From: Ceratotherium simum simum
Lineage: Eukaryota; Chordata; Mammalia; Perissodactyla; Rhinocerotidae
DNA: 64,000 bases
Assembly: GCF_000283155.1 (NCBI RefSeq)
Contig: NW_004454207.1
Span: forward strand, 1,173,575 to 1,237,574
Reading direction: 5' to 3'
Under the pieces are notes generated by a model. The model made no database searches and had not been told where the DNA came from. It saw only the letters and a program-made list of their open reading frames with translations. The position numbers and the translations under genes were made by a program. Shown here in pieces: positions 12,188 to 25,117 of the stretch (its first letter is position 1; each line of letters starts with the position of its first letter).

Positions 12188-12565
12188 CATCAACAACCTA
12201 AGTGTCCATCAGTGGGTGACTGGAATAAACTATGGGATGGGATATCTACTCAATGGAATTCTGAGCAGCCATTAAGAAAAATGAAGTGGATCTCTCTGTA
12301 TAAACTTGGAAAGATGCCCACTATATGTAAAGTTAAACAAGGAAGTTGCAGAAGAGCATGATAATATGTCTATTATAATTTTTACAGGAAATATATGTTA
12401 GTGTAAGCACAGAAAGAGCAGAAATTATATTCTCAAATGGTTAATAGTAGCTATCACTTGAGGATAGGATTCTCAGGGACTTTGACATTCTGCCTAACGC
12501 ATTTCTATGTTGTTTGAATTTATTTACAAACATGCATCATGTTTGTAATCAGAAAAAAAGACATA
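12188..12565 (+). mobile_element. Second old L1 3' end
   Basis: Restarts the same L1 region: caacctaagtgtccatcagt, ggaattctgagcagccatta, gaaaaatgaagtggatctct and a 3' tail ending in gtaatcagaaaaaaagac. A separate L1M copy from 11445-12125. Confidence 0.75.
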
Positions 12566-13361
12566 TATAAAATTAAGATGGACAAAACGTGCCTTAGGTT
12601 TGAGATCGTTATTATTTCCTCATTCACGAAGATGAGGGCTTTGACGGAGGAAATGATGATGGAATAAGCCTAGTGCCTTGCCTGCAGGGTTACTAATTGA
12701 ACCCAGTGGTAGAGGTCATGTTGGTTTGTTGCTGGCAATCTTAACAATTGATTCAAATTAGCACTTGCTTGCTGGGCTACTCCACATTCAAATCTAGTTG
12801 TGGTATGGCCACCGCAAACAGGATTCTTGGCCACACATAGAATATGTCTACAAAACGGCAAAACAACTGGATTTGTTTGATTAAATGAACAAAACCATAT
12901 ATTCAGAGGAAGGAAAAATCAAAACAGCTACACCCAAAGTAACCCACTCAGATGGGTGGTTCATGAAATGCACCCATTCATTGAATCAACATTTTAGCAG
13001 CCTCATGCGGACTCTGTGAGAGATTCAGTTTGAAATGAAATACCCGTGGATAAACCAAGAGACTGTGAAAAACACTTCTTTGCCCATCATCAGTAAACGT
13101 TTTCTGAGGGCTCACTGTGGGTCTGCCATCATGCCAAAACTCTGTGGGTCCGATACTACTATTTCATAATCAATTGCAAATGTCATTGTGTTGAGTGTTC
13201 TTAATTCCACCCATGGCACTGAATGGAAATTCACTTAAAAGAAAAAAACCCCACTAATTTGAGAAAAGTTGATAAAACTACAACTTTTCATATACAGTAA
13301 TGGTCTAAGAGACCTATATAACAATTAATTCATAAGATGGAATAGATTGTGTCCCATGGAT
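12566..13361. other. Unclassified sequence
   Basis: No gene or repeat recognised. The minus frame at 12670-12861 has no family resemblance. Confidence 0.5.
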
Positions 13362-13580
13362 CTCAACCCTGGCTGCACATTATATTCAACTGAAACAGAA
13401 TTTCTGGAGGTGGCACCTGGCCATTGATATTTTTAAAAGCTCGCCAGGTGATTCAAAAATACAACAAGAGTTGGAACCATTGCTCAGACCAATTAAATCA
13501 GAAGCTAGGTGGAATGGGACCCAGACATGAGTATTATTTAAGTGCTACACAAGTGGTTCTAAAGTATAGTTTGCACTGAG
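13362..13580. repeat. MER5B-like MITE(s)
   Basis: Phrases tctcaaccctggctgcacat, gctcgccaggtgattcaaaa, cagaccaattaaatcagaag; probably one decayed copy plus part of another. Confidence 0.6.
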
Positions 13581-13743
13581 ACTAATTTCTTCTAAATTTA
13601 TATTATTAATGAAGTCAGAGGTGGCCCTTCAAGAAGCCTTTTGTAAAGAGACCCAGTATTACTTGGTCTCAGCTTGCATAGTTTTGCTAGAAAATGATCA
13701 CAAGGTGATATTCTACCATGTTATGGTTTCAGATATTTCAACT

Positions 13744-13779
13744 AATATATATATATATATATGTGTGTGTGTGTATATA
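13744..13779. repeat. (TA)n(TG)n microsatellite
   Basis: A TA run merging into a TG run and back to TATA; a probable polymorphic marker. Confidence 0.9.
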
Positions 13780-13794
13780 AGCTCCTAGTTTGTT

Positions 13795-13920
13795 AAGTGC
13801 TCACTGTGGTTAAACACTGCTTCACATGCTTGATTTAGATCATTTCATTTGATCCCCACAACAATTCTGTAAAGAACTGAGTTGGAACAGGTCTTTACAG
13901 ATGAACCACCACACAGATAG
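13795..13920 (-). repeat. MIR SINE fragment
   Basis: Antisense MIR remnant: aacactgcttcacatgcttg, catttgatccccacaacaat, ctttacagatgaaccacc. Confidence 0.55.
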
Positions 13921-15215
13921 TTTTTTTCCAGAAATTTTGCCCTCACCCGATTTTATAGTTGATCTCTTAGACCTAGCCTCCTCCAGATGCTCTATCCATT
14001 CTGTGTTCTAACTGACAGAATGGGAGAATAACTTCAGGGAAAAACCTTATAAATATACACACTTAAAATCTTGAAAACATCTTTGGAACATGTCTTTTTT
14101 AATAAATTTAAGTCAGCATGAGTTTAAGGCACTCAGTAATATCTCTGTTATAAACAAAAGCTAAAAGCAACATTCTGTAATTACTATGGTCCATGAGAAA
14201 TAAGAAAATTTATGTTTTGTATTTACAGAGAAGCCACTATGTAATGGCAACCTACTTGTAAACAGAATCCGAGTTTCCCAACTTTAGTCTGATGGCACTG
14301 CCATACACAGGGTATCAAGTCCTAGACGGTCAAGGTTACATACAGTAAGGCAGTTTGAGAAAACACTTCCTTAAAATTGAGAGCAGGAAACATGCCAGTT
14401 ATTACCTCAATAATTTTAAGATTCCCACTCTGAGCAGGGCAGATCTTGAGAACTAGAATGGACCATAGACACGATTTCCTTCAGCCTATTCGTTTATAAA
14501 TGGGTTACCAGGGAGAATGAGGGCCTCCTCCACTCACGCATTTCTGAACAGAAAAGAGGTCACGCTTATAAACTGACTTTCTGAAATTTACGCATTTCTA
14601 AAGCCCACGTGCTTCCTCTTTTTCTCCCATTCCCTAGACAAGTTAGATTAGTAGGATATGATTAAACTGTGATTGCCCACTTGTTTTCGTTAGCCACAGT
14701 ATAAATCAAATCTCATGCTTCTTTTTGCTGCTCAAGGGGTGTTTATAGTCTGTAGAATAATTTTAAAGCTGAGTTAAGCAAAACTCTTTGAGAACCATTA
14801 ATACACTTTTACAGTTGTAGCAGAGAACATGCCAAATCCAAATTTATATACTTTTTGAATTATTGGCACCATGGTTCCAATCCTTTATAATGAAGGTAAA
14901 GATCACTGGAATAGATCATTTTATTTTTTAAATAACAATTTCAATCTTTTTTAAATAATCTGGAAAATGGGTGCTTTTTCCCCCACAGATGCTTTTTGAA
15001 CAATAATTTCACCTAAATAACTATTGTGCTTCTTTCGCCTATTCGTCTCTTCACTATTTTCTATAAGGAATCACAGAATTTTAGAACTCAGGGTTCAACA
15101 TTTGGACCTTCAGGGACCCTGAAACAGTGGTCTTTCCACAACAGCAGCCTGGGTCCAGGCACCCACCCTACTTCCTACACCTCCACACTTAGCTCAATTC
15201 TTAGGTAACTGTAGA
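13921..15215. other. Unclassified sequence
   Basis: No gene seen. About 14440-14560 weakly resembles a MIR-like SINE (agaactagaatggaccatag), not firm enough to call. Confidence 0.4.
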
Positions 15216-15449
15216 TCTGTGGTTCTCAACTGGGAGTAATTTCGTCCCTCCTTCCCTTCAGGGAACATGTGGCCACATCTGGAGACATTTTTGGTTATCA
15301 CAACTCAGGGAGGAGGTGCTACTGGTATCTAGAGGGTAGAGGCCAGGGACGCAGCTAAACATCCTACAGTGCACAGGGCAGCCCCCACGACACATAATTA
15401 TCCAGCCCAAAATGCCAAGAGTGCTAAGGTGAAGTCCTGCTGTAGAGGT
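15216..15449 (+). repeat. MER5A hAT MITE
   Basis: ctgtggttctcaactgggag at the start, then catctggagacatttttggt, gaggccagggacgcagctaa and aatgccaagagtgctaaggt. Confidence 0.85.
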
Positions 15450-15472
15450 TTTCAGAGATCCATTTTCCAACC

Positions 15473-15542
15473 ACATATTGTATGATTCCATTTATATGGA
15501 CATGTCCAGAACAGGAAAATCCATAGAGACAGAAAGTAGAAA
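15473..15542 (+). mobile_element. Short L1 3' UTR fragment
   Basis: Seventy bases share the L1 phrases attgtatgattccatttata and aaatccatagagacagaaag found also in the L1 at 42022-42930. Confidence 0.65.
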
Positions 15543-15949
15543 GCTTCCTGATGAACTCTTGTTTGAAACCCAAGAAAGGAAGGACGGTGAGAGCAAATGC
15601 TCAGTGCTTCACCACTGCCAACTGTACATGACTCACGTTCCTTGCCCTGGAATTCAGGGTCTCTCTCTTCCCACCAGCCGTCTGCATTGCGATTTTTCTA
15701 TCTAAAACCTCCGCTCCTGCCTAGCTGGTCTCCTTATGCGCACCCAAACATGCTCTGCATTTTCCCATTTCTGTTTTTCCAATGACAAAGCCCTATGATG
15801 GAAGTGTCTCTATGTCTATCCAAATCCTTTGCATCTCCAAAGCCCGGACATCACTCCACCTTTTCCCAAAGCCTCTGATTCATGATGAATGACAGCAGTT
15901 ATTTTAGGTAAGGAATTCTACATTTAATTGCTAAGAGCACGGAAGCACT
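15543..15949. other. Unclassified sequence
   Basis: No gene or repeat recognised; short frames at 15478-15785 overlap each other and have no coding signature. Confidence 0.45.
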
Positions 15950-16370
15950 ACAAGATGTCACCTCTTGGATCTCATCTCGTACTACACCCTTGACCTCATA
16001 CCACACCAGCAGCACTGGCTTCCTACCAGTTCTCCAACATACCGAGCCACCTTCATGTTGGTGCCTTTGTGCTGGCCCTTACCCTAAAGATGCTCAGGTG
16101 AATGCCTCATCTCCTTCAAGGGTTTGTTTAAAATTGACCACTCTGTTGAAACTTGCAACTCAGCACTTCTAATCCCTCCTAGCCAGCTCTACTCTTTCCT
16201 TTTCCTTAGCCCTTCTCACCTTCTAACATATTTGTGTATTATTCTATTGTTCATAGTTGCTCTCTGCGAGATTGTGAGCAGGGATCTTTGTCTTTTACTC
16301 ACTGATGTAGTCCATGAACTTAGAACACGCCTAGCATGCGGAAGGTAATCAATAATTAATTAAACACATA
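15950..16370 (+). mobile_element. LINE L2 3' end
   Basis: L2 sense phrases in order: gacctcataccacaccagca, gtgcctttgtgctggccctt, ctccttcaagggtttgttta, gagattgtgagcagggatct, cttagaacacgcctagcatg, then a decayed tail. Confidence 0.7.
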
Positions 16371-16586
16371 AAATGCTAGAACATTGGTTGACACTTAATA
16401 AATGTTAGCTTCATCATCATAGTCATCATCATCATCAACTGTATCATCATGGGGCAACTCTTGTACTATTATTCCACACCATTGCACTGTGTTTAGCATT
16501 TCATGTTTCTGTATTTTATATAGTGTATAAAGACTGCAAGCTTCTTGAGGGTAGAGACCAATGACATGTACAAATTTTTGATATGT
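16371..16586. repeat. TCA-rich repeat and possible L2 remnant
   Basis: A short TCA/CAT repeat (16410-16437) followed by actgcaagcttcttgagggt, which resembles the L2 3' region. Confidence 0.5.
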
Positions 16587-16980
16587 CTTTTTTTTAGATT
16601 GAGATATAATTCACATATCATAAAATTCGCCACTTTAAAGTATACAATTGAGTGGCTTTTAGCATAGTCACAAGGTTGTGCAACTATCATCACTACCTAA
16701 TTCCAGAACATTTCCATCACTCCCCCCAAAACTCTGAACCCATTAGCAGTCACTACTCATTCCTCTCTCCCCTAGCCCCTGGCAACCATGAATCTACTTT
16801 CTGTCCCAATAGATTTGCCTATTCTGGGCATTTCCTAGAAATAGAATCATATAATATATGGTCTTTTGTGTTTGGCTTCACTCACTTAGCATAATGTTTT
16901 TAAGGTTCATTCATGTTGTAGCATGTGTCACTACTTCATTCTTTTTTATGGCTGAATAATATTGCACTGTATGGATATCA
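16587..16980 (-). mobile_element. Old L1 3' end, antisense
   Basis: attcacatatcataaaattc, agcccctggcaaccatgaat, gcctattctgggcatttcct, ttttttatggctgaataata: antisense L1M 3' end. Confidence 0.85.
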
Positions 16981-18784
16981 TGCTCTATAGTTATACATGT
17001 CCTCTGCCTTGGATATTACAGATATTCAATAAATATTTTATCCTTATGAGTTAAAAATTCTGGAGATGTATGGAACACTATTGAGAATAGACTTAGCACA
17101 TGACTATGATTCTTCTAAAATACTATGATGATGAAGATGATGCACTAGGTAAGATAAAAAAATGGAGATTTTATGATTCTAAAGCTATGTTAGCATTATA
17201 CTGGGGAAATTGTCATCTACAGTTAGGACAAACTTGCACTTACACCACAGAATTCTGTGACAGGCTATTGCATCTGTTTAATTTCATTTCAAGTAAATAT
17301 TCCCTATAATAAAATGTATGTGAGTAGAATTAAATTAACTTCTGGTCTTCCTCCTGATTTATTTAATTCCTCAGAATTATATCAGTTTCAGATCTAGTTA
17401 ATACTTTAAGCATACATACCATTCATGATGTGATTTTTTTAATAGAGGTGTGGAAATAATTCTCAACTGCTATCACTGAATTTTATATAATTTAGGGATG
17501 TGATGAAGAGGATACTAGCTGGAAAGCTGCTCAGGGCTCTGTCCAAGTTCAAGGGGCTGTTAGCTAAAACAATAACTGGAATGGATACCAGGAATGACAA
17601 CACAGCCAGAATTGGTGACACTGCTGGTACGTAGGTCCTACCACATATTTCTTTTTCCCTGTAGAGTTAGCAGATCATATGAAAACAGTATTCTGACATT
17701 TTACATTTATGTCTTTGTGGGCAGTTCCTTAAGAGATGAAGATGAAAGGTATGCTACTAAAGTGTAACAACATAAGACTTTTCTGTCCAAGAACAATAGA
17801 AGAAACTGCATAACAAATATGTGAGAATGATAATTTCCAACCTTTTGGGTGGTGAACTATTTCCTTTGTTTCTCTAAATTTGCTCTCTTTCCTCCTAGAG
17901 CAGTTACTAAAGTTGTCACTCTTAATATTGGAAATCATGTCTAAGAAGAGTCAAATGTACACTGAATGACATTACTAGCTTCCCTTACTGATGTTTCCCC
18001 ATTTTCCAGGCGGTAAGGTAAGTGCACAAAAGAGTCAAGAACATTGGCTAAGATCGGGCAACATGAATCGGTGGCCCAACCACAATTCTGACCTAGGCTT
18101 CCTGCCAAAAACAAGTTCTCTCTGCCATAGCATATTGCTTTTGTTTTGAAACTACCAATCTGTGTATGTGTACGTTGGCCCCACTAGGAAAGTGCAACTT
18201 ACTTTGGTGTATTTTGCCCAATAAGCAGAAATCAAAATGCTTGCTTTTACATTACTCTGTTATCTCCGTTAACACAGATGTAACATTTTCACTCTCGGCA
18301 GTTACCAGTTAATTATAACCCAAACAACACACTACCCATCTGCATATAATTTCCCTTATTGAAAATTGCTCCACCAGATATTTAGCAAGTGCTTACAGAC
18401 CTTTCAAATTACAAGCTGTATGAACTCTTGAATGCTTATATCATTAAAATATTTTCTAGTAGTGATCTAAAAGGAACCCTATCGCTTTAAAAAAATAGCA
18501 CTTTTTTTTTGTCTTTGATTTTATGTTCAGCCTTTTTTCTCCCCTGAGAAAGAACATTAAATAAACCCAGGGCCTATGGGAGATCTAGCATTACCACTTA
18601 CTCACCACTCTTGCTGAACGTGAATGAGAAATATTATGCCTCAAACTTCTTGTATCCCCCCTGCATTTGTTCCATTCATGGATTATTTAAAAGAAATAAG
18701 ATGAAATTTTGGCTTCCCAGAGACTTTCAGGAATGAGACCTTTAGATAACTGCTGTCAATATTTTGGTGAATATCTCCCCAAAT
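16981..18784. other. Unclassified sequence
   Basis: No gene, RNA or clear repeat is recognised in about 1.8 kb. Confidence 0.45.
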
Positions 18785-18842
18785 GAAGAGAAAGGGAGAG
18801 GGAGGGAGGGAGGGAGGAAAGAGAAGAAGGAAGAGGAGGAGA
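18785..18842. repeat. GA-rich simple repeat
   Basis: Fifty-eight bases of purine-only sequence with GGGA and GAA units; one base change (T) bounds it on each side. Confidence 0.85.
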
Positions 18843-20910
18843 ATTATTTTAGAGAAAGCAGACTGTAAAAATCTATTTTTTCCACTTAACTGTGCCACAA
18901 ACATCTTTCTATGTCAACAAATACAGATTGAGACCCTCATTTTGAATGTTATATGTGCCATAGTCGATTTGAACCAGCTCCCTATTGGTAGACATTTTCT
19001 TTTAAATGTTAATTCATAAACAACTCTATCTACTTTATATGGTCCTTGGAAACAGCAGGGACTGGCTATAATTTAGTCTTTCCCTTATGACTCAATGTGT
19101 GCATATCAGTTAACGCACAATTACCGCACAAGTAGGAAGTACAGGCCTTCAGGCTGAAAGACTGAAGTGGTCCTATACACAATTAATATGCCCCTTCCTA
19201 ACCCAGCCAAAGAACTATTAGAATACTCTAGATGGCCGGCTTTTACCATATCGCCCCCAAGGCCTTTTGGTGTCACTTCTCTCCCTCTCCTCACTCTTCA
19301 CCCCTTTCTCACTCATCCACAAACACAGACAAAGGCACAGAGTGTGTTAGCTTCCTGAGAGTGAGAAGGATGATTTATTCCAATACCCACTCCAAGCCTT
19401 CTCTGCCACAACTCCAAGTGGAGAATTCTTCTAGTGGCTGTGAGCAGTTTGAGAACTGGACCACTGCCCTATTTGTCTTTGTACTCCAAGGACAATGACT
19501 GTGTTAGGCACATACTAAGTGCTCTGTAATGGCTGTTGAAGTCATATCACAATTTTGGCCTATGAGGGATAAATTCAGGGCCTGTGCTCCTAGGACCATC
19601 TCCCTTTACTGCATAGCTGTTTTATTTCCTATTGCTTCATTAATACGTTTCCTCTTTTTTTTTCAAGACACTTGTGGCATGCTGAGCCTGTCACCACCTT
19701 TGATCACCACCTCGAATACCATCACAATGCATTTCCCTCTTCTCATATGTGCTTTTCTTCTTTCTGGTTCCTTATCTCTGTTACTGCTTTCCTTATGCTT
19801 CTTCTCCCAAGTCTACTCACTTATTAAATGTTGTTAGCCAGTAGAAGATCCCTCTTTTTATCCAAAGATTCAAACAACCAGCCATAAAACATAGTTAATT
19901 CCAGCGTATTCTGGAATAGCTACTGATGGCTTGCAATCAATAAAGTATGTTAATGTGGGTGACAGAGGATTTCTTTGTTGTTATTCTTTTCAAATTACTC
20001 CTTGGGCTGAAGTGATTCTAGAAGCCTAATAATAATAATAATAAAGTTTTATTACATTAAGCAAATAAACTAAGTCACAAATAAGAAATCAAGTATCTAT
20101 CATAGTATATTTGCTTGCAGTATACTATGATTTAAACCAACAGGTCAGAGCCAAATGTAATAAGGATGTTAGGATAATGGATTATAAACCTTTTACAGCA
20201 TCTCCCTTTTTTTAGGTCCTTATCAGAGGCCATTTTCACCTAAGTCCATAGGAGCAGTTCAAAGCAATGCTAAGTTCTCTGTCTTAGCTGTTTAAAAGGC
20301 CCATCTAAATCGCTGGAGGATTTCTTTGTCTATGGAGAATCCACATAGGTCAAGGACATTTTTCATATTTTCATAATGTCATAGATAACTTCTCTACACT
20401 TTCATCAATTAATTGATTCATTTATCTAGCACCTACTTTGTAAAAGAGACTTTTCTAGGTACCAAAGAGCACCCAGGGAAGTATAAGACACAGTACCTGA
20501 CTTCCAATGGTTGCAAAGGGACGTCTGTGTGTTTATCAGAATCAATTAGTGGTGGTATACCTAAGTTCTGAAGAGGGTACAACTTCACTCCAGCAAAAAA
20601 CCAGAATGATATTTTCTTATAAGTAAGTGTCTACAGAAGAAACATTTAAAAGCTGACTTTAGCTCCAGTTACTTAAGAATGCTCACTCTTGAAATTATTC
20701 CAGAATATTGGACAATCCTGGACCTGCTTTAAAAGAAGATGCAAGAGCTGAGCTCCCATAGATGATAAGAAAGGCTTCTGGAACTTAAAACATCTGACAA
20801 CCAAAAATCACCCATATGCCTCAACCAATGCTGAAAACCAGGAACTTAAGCAAAGGGGGAAAAACCCCAAACAAAACAAAACATCCTCCCAGCAGTCAAA
20901 AACCAATGCT
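18843..20910. other. Unclassified sequence with a TAA repeat
   Basis: Contains a short TAA run (20028-20044). About 20400-20520 resembles the common 'cattta-agcacctacttt' L2-like phrase but is weak. No gene is seen. Confidence 0.4.
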
Positions 20911-21179
20911 ACAAGACTGAAAATTTTTTTTTTGTGAGGAACATCAGCCCTGAGCTAACATCTGCCAATCCTTCTCTTTTTGCTGAAGAAGACTGGCCCT
21001 GGGCTAACATCCGTGCCCCTCTTCCTCCACTTTATGTGGGACGCCGCCACAGCATGGCCTGACAAGCGGTGCGTCGGTGCGCGCCTGGGATCGTAACCAG
21101 CGAACCCCGGGCCGCAGCAGGGGAGCGTGCACACTTAACTGCTTGCGCCACTGGGTCCGCCCCCAAGACTGAAATTTTT
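20911..21179 (-). mobile_element. ERE SINE, antisense, with target-site duplication
   Basis: A T run near 20924 leads into gtgaggaacatcagccctga, ctggccctgggctaacatc, gggacgccgccacagcatgg and a tRNA-like head ending gccactgggtccgccccc. Flanks are near-identical (caagactgaaa + Ts at 20912 and at 21164). The copy lacks the central 'ccccaaagccccag' segment present in two other EREs here. Confidence 0.9.
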
Positions 21180-22759
21180 GAGCTTTTCTCACAGGTGAGC
21201 CTCCCAGGCCTCCTCTGCTTAGATCATCCCCTTACTTTCAGTCGACACATATTCCTAACAAGCTTGGGCAAATGATTGTCCAGCACACTGTAAATTAGAA
21301 GCAGCAAATTAAAAGGGAAGAAGTTGCTAGCATAAGCAACATGGGAAAAGTAAAATGTGATGGGCTACAAGTCAAGAAAAAGAATAAGTACTACAAAAAA
21401 TGGGTAAAAGAACTTTTTTAAAGTATAAAGCACCACACAAAAATTATATATATATAAATATATATATAATTTGTTGTTGAGTGCCTACTATCTGTCTGAG
21501 GCTGGGCATTGCAGGCAGTGAAGACACTTAAGACGTGCTTCTTCTCAGAGCTCACGACTGCTTCAGCTCTTGACTACCATGACCTCTCTTGATTAAAAGT
21601 ATTCAAGTGGGATGAAACGAGGTGTGATGGAGGTGGGTCAGACTCTTCCTGCCTAGGTTTAACCCATGCTTTCCTCATCTCTGACCACTGGCAGGCAGGA
21701 ACCATCTGATTCTTGATTTGTCCCAAAAAGAGTAGAAGACTTCCCAGCCTGAGGTCCTTCCACATGAATTGCATGTTTTGCAGCCTGCTTGATCCTACAG
21801 GCCTCAGGAGGGACTTAGAGCAGCTATTTCTGGACCAGAAGGTGCCCCAAATGTGCTATTTTTATGACCCTTTGTTGGACCCTCCTCCTTCCCACTAAGG
21901 AAGAATAGGAACCTATGATTCATAAGGAAGTTTATTCACTCATCGTTTTGGAGAAAAGCTTTTAGAAACAGTAATAAATTCATGCATGTATTTGTCCCCT
22001 ATAGTGACACAATGGTCTCAGGTTCATAGATATTCAACATATATATTTGGAACAAATGCATAAGTGACTGAAGACACATCCTAGGGCCATACTGGTACAG
22101 CTGTTCCACAGATATTGCCATAGGAGAAAATATTTTATGCTTATGATCCATTTTTAAAAAGTGATTGTTTTTAAAAAAGAGAAGAAAATATTTGACGTCA
22201 AAGAGCAAGAAAAACAAGAACACAAATACTTTGGAAATTTATAGCCTCTACATAACAAAATAAATAGTTAATCTAGTAAATTCTGTTTTCTTTTATAAAG
22301 TCAACTTATTCATAAATGAAATAATTGCCTATAGGAAAAAATGTTCAATTGAAATTTTGTTTTTTTCCCCAAAAGATTGAGTAACTTTCAAACTACATAT
22401 GTGGGACCTAAATTAGTGGAAGAGATTTCAAGCAGAGAGATCCATATTTTGATACCCTATGACTCAGGATATGCAGTGGGAGAAAATAAATAGAAAGAAC
22501 CACATCGTTTCTCTTATATTGGTCATCGAAGCCTGAACAACTGTGTGTGGAGAATTAGCAATAACTAATCTAGTGGACCAGAGAAATTAATGCCACGATA
22601 AAGGAGCATTCTGTTGATCCTTGTGACCAAATATATGACTCTCTCATTCTTAAAAGGAGAGACAAAGTAATGAGATAAATTTTCTAAAACTACAAGACCA
22701 CTAGTAGTTCACCAATGACTTAATCATTAGAGATTAACCACAATTTTGTAGGAAAAATA
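21180..22759. other. Unclassified sequence with an AT palindrome
   Basis: An inverted repeat of 12-base arms occurs at 21443-21470. The phrase gagtgcctactatctgtctg (21480-21499) hints at a decayed L2 or MIR. No gene is recognised. Confidence 0.45.
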
Positions 22760-23100
22760 TATCCTGAATCTTTTTTTTTTTTTTTTTTTGGTGAGGAAGA
22801 TCAGCCCTGAGCTAACGTCCATGCCAATCCTCCTCTTTTTGCTGAGGAAGACCCGCCCTGAGCTAACATCTACTGCCAGTCCTCCTCCTTTTTTTTCCCC
22901 TTTTTCTCCCCAAAGCCCCAGTAGATAGTTGTATGTCATAGTTGCACATCCTTCTAGTTGCTGTATGTGGGACGCCACCTCAGCATGGCCGGACAAGTGG
23001 TGCGTCGGTGCGCGCCTGGGATCCAAACCCGGGCTGCCAGTAGCGGAGCACGCGCACTTAACTGCTAAGCCACGGGGCTGGCCCCCCTATCCTGAATCTT
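22760..23100 (-). mobile_element. ERE SINE (long form), antisense, with 13-bp duplication
   Basis: Flanked by tatcctgaatctt at 22760-22772 and 23088-23100 (perfect 13 bp). The body runs from the T run through gatcagccctgagctaacg, ccccaaagccccagtagata, cagcatggccggacaagtgg to the tRNA-like head gctaagccacggggctggcc. Confidence 0.95.
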
Positions 23101-23554
23101 CTTAGGCACTCCAGTGTATATAATTAAATAAAATGGGGGAAAAGATTGAAAAAGAATATAATGTGGTCTACATTTTCCTTCCTTTCCCTCCTACTCTCCC
23201 TTACCAACTTGCTGCGCACATCCCCACCCACTCCTCCTCCAAGTAAGCTGATGCCAATTCTCCTAAAATCTATTTTGCAACTTCCTTAAAAGGGAATCCT
23301 TCTTGCTTCTGATATACAATTCATCAATAAATATATTCATAAATAAATTCAAACCCTGGACACAATTTGCTTTTAGAGGCATATTCTATGTTCACTTTCA
23401 TTCCTACATTTTGCCTGTTATAACCTTTCACTTTATTCTTTGCAATGTCTCTCTCTTTCTCTGACGGAAAGATGTACCTTTCTTCATGATGGTTATTTAT
23501 TTCCTACTGATTTATCCCAAAAGACCTTCTTAGAATCTTATTTATTATGATTTT
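23101..23554. other. Unclassified sequence
   Basis: No gene or repeat recognised; a pyrimidine-rich stretch lies at 23171-23245. Confidence 0.45.
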
Positions 23555-23812
23555 TTAAATATTTACTGTATGCCAAGTAATGGGGTTGGAGAGGGTGATA
23601 AATAACTTTCCATTTCCTCCAGAGATGTCTCTTATTTAGTTTTCACACTAATCCTCTTAGGTAGGTTCAATTATTATCCCTATTTTACTGATGAGGAAAC
23701 TGAGCCTTAGATAGGCTAAATATCTTGTCAATGGGCCCTCTACCCTTGGTGAAGCTGGGGTCAGGACCCGTATAAGTCTAAGCTCTAACTCTTAATAATA
23801 CTACATTGCCTT
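23555..23812 (-). repeat. MIR SINE
   Basis: Antisense MIR: tactgtatgccaagtaatgg, cctcttaggtaggttcaatt, ttttactgatgaggaaactg, agccttagataggctaaata, ctctaactcttaataatact. Confidence 0.7.
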
Positions 23813-25084
23813 TCATGGATATTTTCTCCTTGAATTTAATTCAGCCAATGTGGAGCATCTATATAAAAATATACATACATGTACAAACTTGAAAAGTATT
23901 ACTTATGTAGTCAAAGAGATCCTGCTGTACCACCAATAGTATCTGGGTATGTATTCAGTATTTCCTTTATTGATCTAATATTGGTAGACAGCTCATCAGC
24001 TACCTCATCACTAGTTACAGATTCGATTTTTAATTGATCAGATTCTAGAATAAAAGAAAAAATCCATATGCTTTACTAAGGTAGAAGAGTAAAAGACTTA
24101 ATGCATTTAAACAGCTAGATCAGAGGTCTTCTTAGAGAAGGGCTTTGGTTGTTGTTATTTAGGCAAAAGAGAGGCTGCTGAGAACATGGGGACAATGCAA
24201 CTAAAGGACAGTTAAGAGGCTCTGAAAAAGAAAGAGAGAGGAATTTGGATTTGCTTATAAGAGAAAGTAGGACTGGGCCAGAAGGATGTGGGCAAGGAAG
24301 GGCCATCATACCGAGAGAGGCTGAGTTGCAGTGTGGGATGGGGGAGCCAGGGCAATATCCCCTGTGATACATATTTGTTTGCAAGGATCAACATACATTT
24401 CTACGTGTGTGGTCTGGTGTGTGATATGTTCCTTCCCCTGTCCTTCAGATCTTCAGCAAAAATTTTGCTACTTTGATAACCTTGAATTCACAGTTGCTTG
24501 GATGGCAGATGGGTTGCAGGATGGAACCAAAGAGAAGGAACTTTGTCCCCTCTTTTGATGGACACCAGAATGGTGATAAAGGAATAGCCACAGGGAACAG
24601 AGAAAATACCTACAATGGAAGCAGAAAATAGAGCAGTGGTGACCTTGAAATTACAATCCTTCAGAGAAATATTGGGAAGAGCTTTGGGGTTTTACCAGAA
24701 TGGGGGGTTGAATCAATTTATCCTGATCAGAAAGGGCTGGGGAACCCTAGGGGATGTCTTGATTACACTAGAGAAACTCAACCATCTAACTTTTTTTTTT
24801 TTTTGTAAAGAACAATGTTATGTTTGCTAGAACCAGGGAACAGACAATGACATAGCTGCTTCTTAAAAGTAAATTTGAATATATCAGCATGGGCAGTCAA
24901 CTTACTTGCTGACTTAAAAACAGCCTGATGAAATTTTTTGCCTGTTAAACCCATTATTGTCCTTAATGAAAGAGTCTATATGCACTAATCACAACATACA
25001 GCCTTATGTTTGATCACAGCTTCTAAAAATTCATGATACAGGGATTTTGAGTTATACTCAACACATTTTTCCTTGAGAAACCTG
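23813..25084. other. Amelogenin upstream region, unclassified
   Basis: No repeat is firmly recognised. Several frames on both strands stay open at 24115-24560, but none resembles a known protein and they overlap. The proximal 200-300 bases upstream of 25085 would hold distal promoter elements, which I cannot assign. Confidence 0.4.
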
Positions 25085-25117
25085 ATTGGTTGTTCTTGAT
25101 GCCATGAATGATATAAA
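25085..25117 (+). promoter_or_regulatory. AMELX: Amelogenin core promoter: inverted CCAAT box and TATA box
   Basis: An inverted CCAAT box (ATTGG, 25085-25089) is followed by a TATA box (TATAAA, 25112-25117). With a start site about 30 bases after the TATA box (near 25143), the CCAAT box falls at about -58 to -54, the place where NF-Y is reported to bind the mouse amelogenin promoter next to a C/EBP-alpha site. The start site is inferred from spacing, not from transcript data. Confidence 0.75.

Noticed and set aside
22960..23084. tRNA-like sequences at the heads of the EREs (also 6242-6334, 21060-21163, 62590-62690)
   Set aside because: B-box-like motifs exist but these belong to SINEs with poly(A) tails and target-site duplications, not to tRNA genes.
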